Shown: in pieces, positions 25,555 to 33,250 of the stretch
How the letters are laid out: each line of letters begins with the position of its first letter
How positions within the stretch are numbered: position 1 is the first letter of the stretch
Source: Solobacterium sp.
GTDB taxonomy: Bacteria; Bacillota_I; Bacilli_A; Erysipelotrichales; Erysipelotrichaceae
DNA: 37,368 nt
NCBI GenBank assembly: GCA_022486705.1
Contig: JAKVKC010000023.1
Coordinates: forward strand, 1 to 37,368
Direction: 5' to 3'
Position numbers and translations under genes: made by a program
The notes under the pieces: model-generated
Told to the model about the DNA's origin: nothing
The model's input: the letters and a program-made list of their open reading frames with translations, nothing else
Database searches by the model: none

Positions 25555-26811
25555 TTACTTTACTGCTGCAGTATTGACCTGAGTCTCCAACGCTGTTGTC
25601 TGTTCAGCACTGTTTGCCTTCGTGATCTCACCATTCAGGATAGCATCGCCGAAGTTCTGTGCTGGTGTGAACCAGTTGTTCATGCCTTTCCAAGAAGGCT
25701 GCAGAATGGATGTATTGTTCATGGTCTCTGACTGTGCAGAAGCTAAGATATCTTTCGAAACATCCAAAGTTGTATCCGTAGGAATGATATTGCGAAGATC
25801 ATAATGATCCTGCTGTGCCTTTGCGCTTCCAAGATATGCTGCTAAAGCAACAGCAACTTCTGGATTCTTGCAGTTTGGATTTGCCGCAATTGCCTTTGAA
25901 CCTGCAAATGACTTCAGCTGTTTGTCAGAACCGCCGATCTTTGCTGTAGGAAGAGCAGCAATACCGACATTTTCTTTGCCTAATGCATCGCATACATTCT
26001 TATAATCCCAAGAGCCAGAGAAGATTGCGGAGATTGAACCATCTTTCAGTCCAGCAAGTCCCTTGCCGTCTGCATCATTGATCAGTTTGCCTGAATCAAC
26101 TGCATCGATCAGATAATCCGTAGCTTCAGAAGCATTGTCACCAAGCTTGATGCCGGCCTGTTCATCCTGACCGTCTTCACCGAAGAAGGTAGCACCATTG
26201 GCAACATAGAAGCTTGCGTTATACCAGCCATTGTTCAGCGGCATAGCAACAACGCCCTTGCTCATCATGGTATCTAAGCTCTTTGCGTCAGTGTCAGAAA
26301 TTACTTTCTTATTGTAGTATACGAACCAAGTATTGCCTGTGAATGGAACACCATAGACACCGCCGTCATATGTAACTGTATTGACTACAGCATCAGAATT
26401 GCTGCTCTTGATCTGTTCCAGTGTTGTTCCGCCCAGTTTGGCAATTGCCTTAGCATCAACTAAGGAACCAATCTGGTCATTGGCAAACATATATACATCG
26501 GCAGCAGCCGCAACATCAGTTGTAACTGTCTTCAATGCATCGCCCTCAGAGCATGTGCCATATTTGAAAGTCAAAGTCCAATTCGGATGTTCAGCAGCGA
26601 AGGCTTCGGTCTCTTTCTTGAGCCAATTGCCATTCTCTTCTGCCTGGTCTTCCTGCGGGCCCCATACAGTAATTGTTGCGGTAAGCTTTTCATCCTCTGG
26701 TGTTGATGTTGCGGCTGCTGTTGATGAAGCTGCTGAACTGGAGCATCCAGCCAGCATGGAAGCAGCTAGAACTGCGGTCAGGCTGCCTTTCAAAATCTTC
26801 TTTGCGTTCAT
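25555..26811 (-). CDS. malE: Maltodextrin-binding lipoprotein, MalE-like
   Basis: The start at ATG 26811 follows GGGAGGG and gives 418 residues; an upstream in-frame ATG at 26838 has poorer support. The signal peptide ends with lipobox SMLAGC (cysteine about residue 23), followed by a Ser/Ala/Thr tether. The mature protein is a cluster 1 sugar-binding fold: TITVWGPQEDQAE at the start, then DVYMFANDQIGSLVDAKAIA and VYGVPFTGNTWFVYYNKKVI, all typical of maltose/maltodextrin-binding proteins. First gene of a six-gene operon, with promoter, cre-like site and LacI-type operator just upstream. Confidence 0.93.
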   Translation of the reverse strand: MNAKKILKGSLTAVLAASMLAGCSSSAASSTAAATSTPEDEKLTATITVWGPQEDQAEENGNWLKKETEAFAAEHPNWTLTFKYGTCSEGDALKTVTTDVAAAADVYMFANDQIGSLVDAKAIAKLGGTTLEQIKSSNSDAVVNTVTYDGGVYGVPFTGNTWFVYYNKKVISDTDAKSLDTMMSKGVVAMPLNNGWYNASFYVANGATFFGEDGQDEQAGIKLGDNASEATDYLIDAVDSGKLINDADGKGLAGLKDGSISAIFSGSWDYKNVCDALGKENVGIAALPTAKIGGSDKQLKSFAGSKAIAANPNCKNPEVAVALAAYLGSAKAQQDHYDLRNIIPTDTTLDVSKDILASAQSETMNNTSILQPSWKGMNNWFTPAQNFGDAILNGEITKANSAEQTTALETQVNTAAVK

Positions 26812-26858
26812 AATACCCTCCCTGATGTTTATCATCAATGAACAACATGCGTATTTGC

Positions 26859-26882
26859 GTAAACGTTACCGGTAACGTTTAC
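26859..26882. promoter_or_regulatory. Perfect 24-bp palindromic operator of the mal operon
   Basis: The half-site GTAAACGTTACC is followed directly by its exact reverse complement. The CG-containing symmetric core fits LacI-family operators. It lies about 8-31 bases after the predicted malE start of transcription, so a bound repressor would block initiation or elongation. The likely binder is the LacI-family regulator at 27167-28183. Confidence 0.8.
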
Positions 26883-26895
26883 AGCCAACACCGAA

Positions 26896-26924
26896 AGTAT
26901 AATGTAAGCGCTTTTTTATTGCAA
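26896..26924 (-). promoter_or_regulatory. Sigma-A promoter of the mal operon
   Basis: On the minus strand TTGCAA (26924-26919) and TATACT (26901-26896) are 17 bases apart. The predicted start is near 26890, directly before the palindromic operator. Confidence 0.75.
26903..26916. promoter_or_regulatory. cre-like site within the malE promoter spacer
   Basis: TGTAAGCGCTTTTT matches the first ten positions of the CcpA catabolite-responsive element (TGnAAnCGnT) but lacks the closing CA. It sits between -35 and -10, where CcpA binding would exclude RNA polymerase. Direct binding is inference. Confidence 0.5.
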
Positions 26925-26992
26925 GCACTTTTTTGATTTTTTTCTTTCTATTTTTTTTAAATGCATTATATTCTAGTTGTGAGGTGGCCGTT

Positions 26993-27151
26993 ATGGACTT
27001 GATACTTTGTCTTCTTCTATTCATAGCTGGAATGTTCTTCTTTGCCTTATTATCTAAGAAATGGGGCTATCGCGTTGGAGTCGGCATGGCGCGGAAGCAC
27101 ATGAAAGATATGGGCCTGACGGATGAAGATCAAAAGAAAGAAAAAAAATAG
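26993..27151 (+). CDS. Small single-pass membrane protein of unknown function
   Basis: A 52-residue frame starts at ATG 26993, with GAGGTGG about 6 bases upstream and a TATATT-like -10 before that. It has one membrane segment (LILCLLLFIAGMFFFALLSK) and a charged C-terminus ending DEDQKKEKK. The longer frame from 26933 would run through poly-T sequence and is less likely. It is divergent from the mal operon and convergent with the LacI regulator. I do not recognise a family. The ribosome site and the clear membrane/charged layout make it more than a chance frame. Confidence 0.6.
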   Translation: MDLILCLLLFIAGMFFFALLSKKWGYRVGVGMARKHMKDMGLTDEDQKKEKK

Positions 27152-27166
27152 GACTGTATATAAGTT

Positions 27167-28183
27167 CTATTTTTTCTTGATCGATTCACCTGTCAGTACC
27201 CGGAAAGGGATCATTTCATGATTGGCTGTTCGGTTCTGATAGTTGATCCGCATCAGCAGATCTTCTACACTCTTGCGGGCCAAGCCGGATGTATCCTGCT
27301 GGATCGTTGCCAAGCGAGGTACACTGTACCGTGTATATTCAATGCCATCATAGCCGATAATCGAAATATCATCCGGGACATTCATGTTCAGATCTTTCAC
27401 CGCTCTCATTGCACCGATCGCAATTATATCGGAGATGCAGTACAGAGCCGTGATCTTTTTGTTTCTTTTCAGCAGTGACATCGCTGACTCATATCCCGAA
27501 ACAATGGAGAAGCGTCCAGGTTCATACTGCTTATTGATATCAAAAGGAATATTGAATTTCTTCAGCTGATTGATAGCACCATGCAGACGGCGGTAGCCGA
27601 TCTGGCCTCGCTGCAGCGAAGCAGATCCGCCGATAATGCCGATATTCTTATGGCCCATCCGCACCAGATATTCAACCGCCGCTGCGGAAGCCGCAATATC
27701 ATCCGTTGCGTAAGATGACAGATTTTCAAAAGGCAGGCCAGAAGCCGGTACCGTGACAAGCACGGATGGAACATCGATCTGATCAAATGATTTTTTAAAG
27801 TAATTGATATTTCCGCCTAGGAAAATGATGCCCCGCGGTTTTCTTTCAGCACACTGATGCACCGCTGTTTCCACTTCATTGGCAGCTTCATCTAAGAAAG
27901 TAACACTGGTCGCTTCGCCGCTTTCATTCAGGATCTTCTGCATTTCTTCCAATATCACTTCCAAGAAGATATTCATCTGTCCTTTTACCAAAATGATCAC
28001 GGACGTCTTGATCTGCTGTTTTAAGAGCTTTGCATTGGAATTCGGCTGAAAATTCTCCTGGGCAATGATCTTTTCTATTTTCTTCCTTGCTTCAGGGGAT
28101 ACATCAGAATGCTGGTTGATTACTCTTGATACCGTACCGATACTATATCCAGACAGTCTTGCAATATCTTTTATAGTTGTCAT
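27167..28183 (-). CDS. LacI/GalR-family transcriptional regulator of the mal genes
   Basis: The 338-residue regulator has the classic N-terminal helix-turn-helix TIKDIARLSGYSIGTVSRVI with hinge region, then a periplasmic-binding-like effector domain (NIGIIGGSASLQRGQIGYRR, ITALYCISDIIAIGAMRAV, DDISIIGYDGIEY). It lies between the mal operon and glgP, so it probably represses both in the absence of maltodextrin. A palindrome downstream of its own promoter suggests autorepression. The ribosome site is weak (CAGGT). It could be called MalR by position, but the effector is not shown. Confidence 0.93.
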   Translation of the reverse strand: MTTIKDIARLSGYSIGTVSRVINQHSDVSPEARKKIEKIIAQENFQPNSNAKLLKQQIKTSVIILVKGQMNIFLEVILEEMQKILNESGEATSVTFLDEAANEVETAVHQCAERKPRGIIFLGGNINYFKKSFDQIDVPSVLVTVPASGLPFENLSSYATDDIAASAAAVEYLVRMGHKNIGIIGGSASLQRGQIGYRRLHGAINQLKKFNIPFDINKQYEPGRFSIVSGYESAMSLLKRNKKITALYCISDIIAIGAMRAVKDLNMNVPDDISIIGYDGIEYTRYSVPRLATIQQDTSGLARKSVEDLLMRINYQNRTANHEMIPFRVLTGESIKKK

Positions 28184-28198
28184 ATGTACCTGCCATTT

Positions 28199-28213
28199 CG
28201 TTATCTGATAACG
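28199..28213. promoter_or_regulatory. Operator-like palindrome before the LacI gene
   Basis: CGTTATC-T-GATAACG is a perfect inverted repeat with one central base, about 6-20 bases after the predicted transcription start. Its arm resembles the CGTTACC arm of the mal operator, though the centre differs by spacing. Autoregulation is likely but not proven. Confidence 0.6.
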
Positions 28214-28224
28214 ATTACAGTCTC

Positions 28225-28253
28225 ATTTTAATGAATCAAAAATAGAATGTCAA
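28225..28253 (-). promoter_or_regulatory. Sigma-A promoter of the LacI regulator gene
   Basis: On the minus strand TTGACA (28253-28248) is perfect and TAAAAT (28230-28225) follows after 17 bases. The remaining bases to 28449 in this 345-base gap hold no further feature I can name. Confidence 0.8.
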
Positions 28254-28449
28254 TGATGCCGCAAAGTCCGTTTTGTCCTTTGTTCATCGCATTTAACAAT
28301 GTTCTTCTCAAAACTGCCAGCGATCTTCCGCCAAAGTTATTGCGATCATCCTTTTTCCATGCTTTTCATCTTCTGATTTGACAGAAGAACTCCTATTTTT
28401 CCTTCAATCAAAGGATATTTCAGATTCAATCATGTTTATTTCCTTTCGC

Positions 28450-28463
28450 TGGAAACGTTTACA
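28450..28463. promoter_or_regulatory. cre / operator site upstream of glgP
   Basis: TGGAAACGTTTACA matches the cre consensus TGnAAnCGnTnnCA at every fixed position and also contains AACGTTTAC, shared with the mal operator. It ends 8 bases before the glgP -35, a place compatible with activation or hindrance by CcpA or the LacI regulator. Confidence 0.65.
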
Positions 28464-28471
28464 GTTTTTCT

Positions 28472-28499
28472 TTGAAAAGATAATTTTCTATGCTAATAT
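28472..28499 (+). promoter_or_regulatory. Sigma-A promoter of glgP
   Basis: TTGAAA (28472-28477) and TAATAT (28494-28499) are 16 bases apart. The short leader carries AAGGAG before the glgP ATG. Confidence 0.75.
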
Positions 28500-28528
28500 G
28501 GCAAATGTAAGTACGAAGGAGAGATAAG

Positions 28529-30787
28529 ATGACTCTAGAATCTGAAATTGAAACGTATTTAAATAAACCTATCAGTAATGCAACCGATCTGCAGCTTTAT
28601 GACGCATTGCTCAGCCTCGTTAAGCACAAGGCTGAAAAACTGCCGGAAGTATCCGGCGAAAAGAAACTGTACTATATCAGTGCAGAATTTCTGATTGGCA
28701 AACAGCTTGGCAAGAACCTGATCAATCTTGGCATTTACGATGAAGTAAAACAGCTCTTGGCAAAAAAAGGAAAAGATCTGTCATGCGTTGAAGAAAAAGA
28801 AAAGGAACCTTCTCTTGGCAACGGCGGCTTAGGCAGATTGGCAGCCTGCTTCCTGGATTCCATTGCCACACTGGATATGAAGGGCGACGGGGTCGGCCTG
28901 AATTATCACTTTGGACTGTTCAAGCAGGAATTCAAAGATCATAAGCAGTATGAAATCCCTGATGAATGGCTGGATGGCAAAAACATGCTGAAGAAGACCG
29001 ATGTATGCTTCCCTATTGAGCTGGCTGGGAAGATGTACACATCCCGTATGTATGATATGGATGTCATCGGCTTTAAAGGAAACAAAAATACGCTGCATCT
29101 CTTTGATCTTGATACCGTTGATGAGTCGATCGTCAAGGATGGTATTGATTTTGATAAGAAAGATATCTCTAAGAATCTGACATTGTTCCTGTATCCGGAT
29201 GATTCTGACGATGCCGGCAGAAAGCTCCGTGTCTATCAGCAGTATTTCATGGTCTCCAATGCTGCACAGCTGATCCTGAAAGAACAGAAGGCTCTGAAGC
29301 ATGATCTGAAAGATCTGGATAAATATGCAGCCATTCAGATCAATGATACGCATCCTTCCATGGTCATTCCGGAACTGATCCGTTTACTGATGCAGGAAGG
29401 CATTACCATGAAAAAGGCAGCGGATATTGTCAGCAATGTCTGTGCCTATACCAATCATACGATCCTTGCGGAAGCTTTGGAAAAGTGGCCGATGGATTAT
29501 CTGCAGGAAGTCGTCCCGCAGCTGATGCCAATCATTGAAGGATTGGATTATGCAGTTTCTGCTGCTTTCCATGACAATGAAGAGCTGAATATTATTGATG
29601 CACAGAACCGTGTGCATATGGCAAAGATGGATATGCATTTCGGTCATTCCATCAATGGCGTCGCTGCTCTGCATACCGAGATCCTGAAACATAAAGAGCT
29701 GAAGCCTTTCTATGATGTCTATCCGGATAAGTTCAATAACAAGACCAATGGCATCACCTTCCGCCGCTGGATCATGCACGCAGATCCAGAACTGGCAGAT
29801 TTGGTCGATGAAACGATCGGGGAAGATTGGAAGACGGATGAAAATGCTTTAGAAAAGCTCATGGATCATATCGAAGATGAATCGTTCCTGGGCCGTATGG
29901 ATGAGATCAAGCATCAGAACAAGGTACGCTTTGCCTCCTTCATCAAACAGAAACAGAATATCGATGTCGATCCGGATTCCATCTATGATGTTCAGGTCAA
30001 ACGTTTCCATGAATATAAGCGCCAGCAGATGAATGCACTGTGGGTCATTTGGAAATACATGCAGATCAAAAAAGGGAACCTGCCGCAGCGTCCGATCACT
30101 GTTATCTTCGGCGGCAAGGCTGCCCCAGCATATTACCAAGCCAAAGCTGTCATTCATCTGATCCTGTGCTTGGCTGAACTGATCAACAATGATCCTGAAG
30201 TATCTCCTTATCTCAAGGTCGTCATGATCAAGAATTATAATATTGCCAAAGCTGAAATGACCATTCCAGCATGCGATATTTCAGAGCAGATCTCTCTGGC
30301 CTCCAAAGAAGCTTCCGGCACCAGCAATATGAAGTTCATGCTGAATGGAGCTGTGACCTTAGGTACCAATGACGGTGCCAATGTTGAGATCCGCGACCTT
30401 GTCGGCAATGACAGTATCTACACTTTCGGGCGTTCCTCTGATGAAGTCATCAAGCTCTATGAGACCGCCGGCTATCATGCCAAAGATTATTATGAAAAGT
30501 ATCCTGAGATCAAAGAGATGGTCGGCTTTATCACGAGCAAAGCACTTCTGAAGATCGGCGATGCTAAAATGCTGAAGGATCTGCAGGACAATCTGATCAA
30601 TAAAGACTGGTTCATGACCCTATTGGATCTTGAAGCATATATCGAAGAGAAAGAAAAAATGCTTGGCGATTATGAAGACCGTGAAGGATGGAAGCGCATG
30701 GCCTTGGTCAATACAGCTAAGAGCGGCTTCTTCTCCTCTGATCGTACGATCCGCGAATACAATCGCGATATCTGGCATCTGAAGTAA
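28529..30787 (+). CDS. glgP: Glycogen/maltodextrin phosphorylase (GT35)
   Basis: The 752-residue enzyme releases glucose 1-phosphate from alpha-1,4-glucan ends using pyridoxal phosphate. Landmarks are LYYISAEFLIGKQLGKNL and SLGNGGLGRLAACFLDS near the start, IQINDTHPSMVIPELIR in the middle, and EASGTSNMKFMLNGAVTLGT, whose lysine carries the cofactor, near the C-terminus. It is slightly shorter than the usual 790-840 residues, as in other Bacillota GlgP/MalP forms. AAGGAG precedes the ATG. Its promoter carries a cre-like site and it is divergent from the LacI regulator, which ties it to maltodextrin use. Confidence 0.96.
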   Translation: MTLESEIETYLNKPISNATDLQLYDALLSLVKHKAEKLPEVSGEKKLYYISAEFLIGKQLGKNLINLGIYDEVKQLLAKKGKDLSCVEEKEKEPSLGNGGLGRLAACFLDSIATLDMKGDGVGLNYHFGLFKQEFKDHKQYEIPDEWLDGKNMLKKTDVCFPIELAGKMYTSRMYDMDVIGFKGNKNTLHLFDLDTVDESIVKDGIDFDKKDISKNLTLFLYPDDSDDAGRKLRVYQQYFMVSNAAQLILKEQKALKHDLKDLDKYAAIQINDTHPSMVIPELIRLLMQEGITMKKAADIVSNVCAYTNHTILAEALEKWPMDYLQEVVPQLMPIIEGLDYAVSAAFHDNEELNIIDAQNRVHMAKMDMHFGHSINGVAALHTEILKHKELKPFYDVYPDKFNNKTNGITFRRWIMHADPELADLVDETIGEDWKTDENALEKLMDHIEDESFLGRMDEIKHQNKVRFASFIKQKQNIDVDPDSIYDVQVKRFHEYKRQQMNALWVIWKYMQIKKGNLPQRPITVIFGGKAAPAYYQAKAVIHLILCLAELINNDPEVSPYLKVVMIKNYNIAKAEMTIPACDISEQISLASKEASGTSNMKFMLNGAVTLGTNDGANVEIRDLVGNDSIYTFGRSSDEVIKLYETAGYHAKDYYEKYPEIKEMVGFITSKALLKIGDAKMLKDLQDNLINKDWFMTLLDLEAYIEEKEKMLGDYEDREGWKRMALVNTAKSGFFSSDRTIREYNRDIWHLK

Positions 30788-30803
30788 GAACACAGTACAA
30801 TGG

Positions 30804-30826
30804 AAGAGGCAAATGCCTCTTTTATT
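30804..30826 (+). terminator. Short terminator after glgP
   Basis: AGAGGC-AAAT-GCCTCT is a perfect 6-bp stem followed by TTTATTC. The T-run is short, so some read-through into the cyclophilin gene is likely. Confidence 0.65.
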
Positions 30827-30850
30827 CTGCACAAACAAGGAGAAAATAAA

Positions 30851-31324
30851 ATGGTAATTATTGAAATGAATGACGGTGGGATCATCAAGCTCGAGCTGGA
30901 TGAAACATCTGCTCCGATCACCGCAGCAAACTTCAAAAAGCTGGTCCAGGATGGTTTCTATGACGGTCTGACTTTTCACCGCATCATCCCTGGTTTCATG
31001 ATCCAGGGCGGCGATCCGCTTGGCAATGGTACCGGCGGTTCCAAAAATACGATCAAAGGAGAATTCCAATCCAACGGTATTAAGAATCCGATCAAGCACA
31101 CCAGAGGCGTCATCTCTATGGCACGTGCACAGGATCCCGATTCTGCTTCTTCTCAGTTCTTCATCATGCATGCCGATGCACCGCATCTGGATGGCATGTA
31201 CGCAGCCTTTGGACATGTTGTTGAAGGCATGGATGTCGTTGACCGCATTGCCAATGTCAAGACAGATTTCCGTGACAAGCCAGCACAGCCTGTCGTCATG
31301 AAGAAAGTATATATCGCTGACTGA
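30851..31324 (+). CDS. Peptidyl-prolyl cis-trans isomerase, cyclophilin type
   Basis: I start at ATG 30851, 8 bases after AAGGAG; a longer frame from 30800 would run through the glgP terminator. The 157-residue cytoplasmic protein has the cyclophilin core: FKKLVQDGFYDGLTFHRIIP with the catalytic FHR, GFMIQGGDPLGNGTGG, MARAQDPDSASSQFFIM and the AAFGHVVEGMDVVD end. It speeds proline isomerisation in folding. No signal peptide, so it acts inside the cell. It may be transcribed partly from glgP. Confidence 0.95.
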   Translation: MVIIEMNDGGIIKLELDETSAPITAANFKKLVQDGFYDGLTFHRIIPGFMIQGGDPLGNGTGGSKNTIKGEFQSNGIKNPIKHTRGVISMARAQDPDSASSQFFIMHADAPHLDGMYAAFGHVVEGMDVVDRIANVKTDFRDKPAQPVVMKKVYIAD

Positions 31325-31329
31325 TCATA

Positions 31330-31359
31330 GGTCTCAGTTCATACTGAGATCTTTTTTTT
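31330..31359 (+). terminator. Terminator of the cyclophilin gene
   Basis: GGTCTCAGT pairs with ACTGAGATC (one wobble) around a TTCAT-like loop and is followed by eight Ts. It faces the terminator of the converging HU gene. Confidence 0.85.
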
Positions 31360-31362
31360 ATC

Positions 31363-31394
31363 AAAAAAGAGATATCCAAACAGATATCCCTCTC
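31363..31394 (-). terminator. Terminator of the HU gene
   Basis: On the minus strand GAGGGATATC and GATATCTC pair around TGTTTG, followed by TTTTTTGAT. It lies about 45 bases after the HU stop. Confidence 0.75.
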
Positions 31395-31439
31395 ATCAGT
31401 TTTCCTGCTTTCACAAGAGCTTTTATAATCAATGATGAA

Positions 31440-31727
31440 TTACTTGACCAGATCTTTGAATGTCTTAGAAGCCTTGAACTTAGGAGCCTTTGTAGCCTTG
31501 ATCTTGATCTTTTCGCCAGTAGCTGGGTTCAGACCTGTTCTAGCCTTCTTCTTGACCTGTGAGAACTTGCCGAAACCATTGATGGAAGCTTCTCCACCCT
31601 TCTTGACCGCTGCAGCAATCTCATCAAAAACATAATTGACTGCTTCATTAGCATCCTTCTTTGTCCAGCCATACTTTGCTGCAAGTTCATCTGCTAAAGT
31701 CTTCTTTGTAACTACTTTTGTTGCCAT
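31440..31727 (-). CDS. hup: HU-family DNA-binding protein
   Basis: This 95-residue nucleoid protein has the helical dimer part (TKKTLADELAAKYGWTKKDA) and the beta-arm region INGFGKFSQVKKKARTGLNP, ending with the second arm strand ATGEKIKIKATKAPKFKASK. The RxGxNPxTGE pattern at the arm tip is intact. It bends DNA and packs the chromosome. AGGAGG precedes the ATG. Single-gene unit with its own terminator. The roughly 310 bases upstream, to the D,D-carboxypeptidase gene, contain no other gene. Confidence 0.97.
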   Translation of the reverse strand: MATKVVTKKTLADELAAKYGWTKKDANEAVNYVFDEIAAAVKKGGEASINGFGKFSQVKKKARTGLNPATGEKIKIKATKAPKFKASKTFKDLVK

Positions 31728-32029
31728 GTAATTGGCCTCCTCTATCTTTACGATATCTTCATTTTTGCACTAAAAATGGGGCTTTGCAATACATTAGATG
31801 AAAATATTTCACTTTTCTATCTTTCTCTGTTTTGCCCATTTCAAGCAGTTTTTGCGCCTTTTGACACCCCTGCCGACCTGATCGGCACAGCAATTTTGAA
31901 AAAACTTTTTGCACCAGCAGGAATAAGTCTCAGATAATGCGATGAATACTGGTGATTCAGCGTTTCTGCGCATTTCTTCCAAGTATTTTCTGAACGTTCA
32001 TTTTCATGCCGCATCCTCACTTTTTCCCT

Positions 32030-32035
32030 TATAAT
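32030..32035 (+). promoter_or_regulatory. -10 element six bases before the D,D-carboxypeptidase ATG
   Basis: A perfect TATAAT is followed by GGAAGC and then ATG, so the expected start of transcription is at the ATG. No clear -35 lies 16-18 bases upstream. A second possible promoter (TTGCAC with GATAAT, near 31908-31940) would give a leader of about 100 bases. Confidence 0.5.
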
Positions 32036-32041
32036 GGAAGC

Positions 32042-33226
32042 ATGATGAAAAGAATATTTTCAGCGGCAGCTGCTGCTATCCTGATATTTCTGACCGGCTG
32101 GACGCAGATCATTCCATTGAAAGCTGAGTCTGCACTGTCTTCTGACATTGTATCTGATTATGCCTACGTCTTTGATACCGATACATCGCAGGTCCTGATG
32201 GATAAGAATGCGGAAGAAAAAATGTATCCCGCTTCTATGACCAAGATCATGACTGCCATCATTGTCATTGAGAATGACGATGACCTGGATCGCCATATCA
32301 CGATCACATCTGATATGCTGGCTGGGCTGGCTGAAATGAACGCTTCCGTTGCGGGCTTTCAGGAAAACGATGATCCTACTGTCCGCGATCTGCTGTATGG
32401 CCTGGCGCTTCCTTCCGGAGCAGATGCTGCCAATGCATTGGCCATCGACCTCTGCGGAGACATTCCATCCTTTGTAGAAAGGATGAATCAAAAAGCACTT
32501 GCTTTAGACTTGAATTCAACTCATTTTGCCAATGTCACGGGACTGCATGACGATGATCACTACAGCACTGCCAAAGATATTGGCAGGCTCCTGCAGTACT
32601 GTATTCAGGATCCAATCTTTGCGGAAATATTTTCATCCGCATCCTATACAACCTCTTCCCTGCCTTCTGCCGGAAATGGCATCGTACTTCGCTCCACTGC
32701 CTTCCAGGCAATTGCCTCCAACGGTTACTCCGTGGATGGCTTCATCGGTGCTAAGACAGGATATACAGATGAAGCAGGCCACTGTATGGCATCGTGGGAT
32801 ACGGTCAATGATATGCATCTCATAGCCGTGACTGCTCACGCAGATACCAGTATCTATGCTTCAACGCATATCCAGGATCTTGAAACGATCCTGAATGATC
32901 TTCATGCTTATGAAAAAAAGAACATTCTTTCCGCCGATGATCCCTTGAAGGACATTGCGGTCCACGCTCTTTTCCATTCCTATGCACAGACGATATATGT
33001 GCCGCAGGATCTGATCTTAGATGTTCCTTCGGATGCAGATATTGAATATACCTCAGATCTTCCGGATGAAATTGATCTTTCCAATGATGATCAGGAAATC
33101 GCTTATACTGTCCGTATTTCTGTCAATGGAGCCCTGTATCAGGAATATGCTGAAACATGCATGATTCCAAAAGATACGAATCCGATTACGCGCATTCTGC
33201 GATCTATTAAAAATCTGTTTCAGTGA
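32042..33226 (+). CDS. D-alanyl-D-alanine carboxypeptidase (S11 family)
   Basis: The 394-residue protein trims the terminal D-alanine of peptidoglycan stem peptides outside the membrane. A signal peptide covers about residues 1-30. The serine nucleophile is S65 in YPASMTKIM (SxxK), and KTG is at 238-240 (GFIGAKTGYTDEAGH). The second motif reads LPSGADAAN at 124-132, with alanine where the classical SxN has asparagine; similar SGAD forms occur in the family as I recall, so activity is still plausible. The C-terminal tail forms a short amphipathic helix typical of membrane anchoring. No strong SD precedes either in-frame ATG (32042 or 32045). Confidence 0.9.
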   Translation: MMKRIFSAAAAAILIFLTGWTQIIPLKAESALSSDIVSDYAYVFDTDTSQVLMDKNAEEKMYPASMTKIMTAIIVIENDDDLDRHITITSDMLAGLAEMNASVAGFQENDDPTVRDLLYGLALPSGADAANALAIDLCGDIPSFVERMNQKALALDLNSTHFANVTGLHDDDHYSTAKDIGRLLQYCIQDPIFAEIFSSASYTTSSLPSAGNGIVLRSTAFQAIASNGYSVDGFIGAKTGYTDEAGHCMASWDTVNDMHLIAVTAHADTSIYASTHIQDLETILNDLHAYEKKNILSADDPLKDIAVHALFHSYAQTIYVPQDLILDVPSDADIEYTSDLPDEIDLSNDDQEIAYTVRISVNGALYQEYAETCMIPKDTNPITRILRSIKNLFQ

Positions 33227-33250
33227 CATACATCGTGTATGTCATTTTTT
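33224..33250 (+). terminator. Terminator of the D,D-carboxypeptidase gene
   Basis: TGACATAC pairs with GTATGTCA over a four- to five-base loop and is followed by six Ts. The stop codon of the gene is the first TGA of the stem. The stop of the converging SDR gene lies in the other arm. Confidence 0.85.

Noticed and set aside
31861-31866. TTGACA upstream of the D,D-carboxypeptidase gene
   Set aside because: The bases at -10 spacing (GGCACA) are not promoter-like, so I did not call a promoter here.
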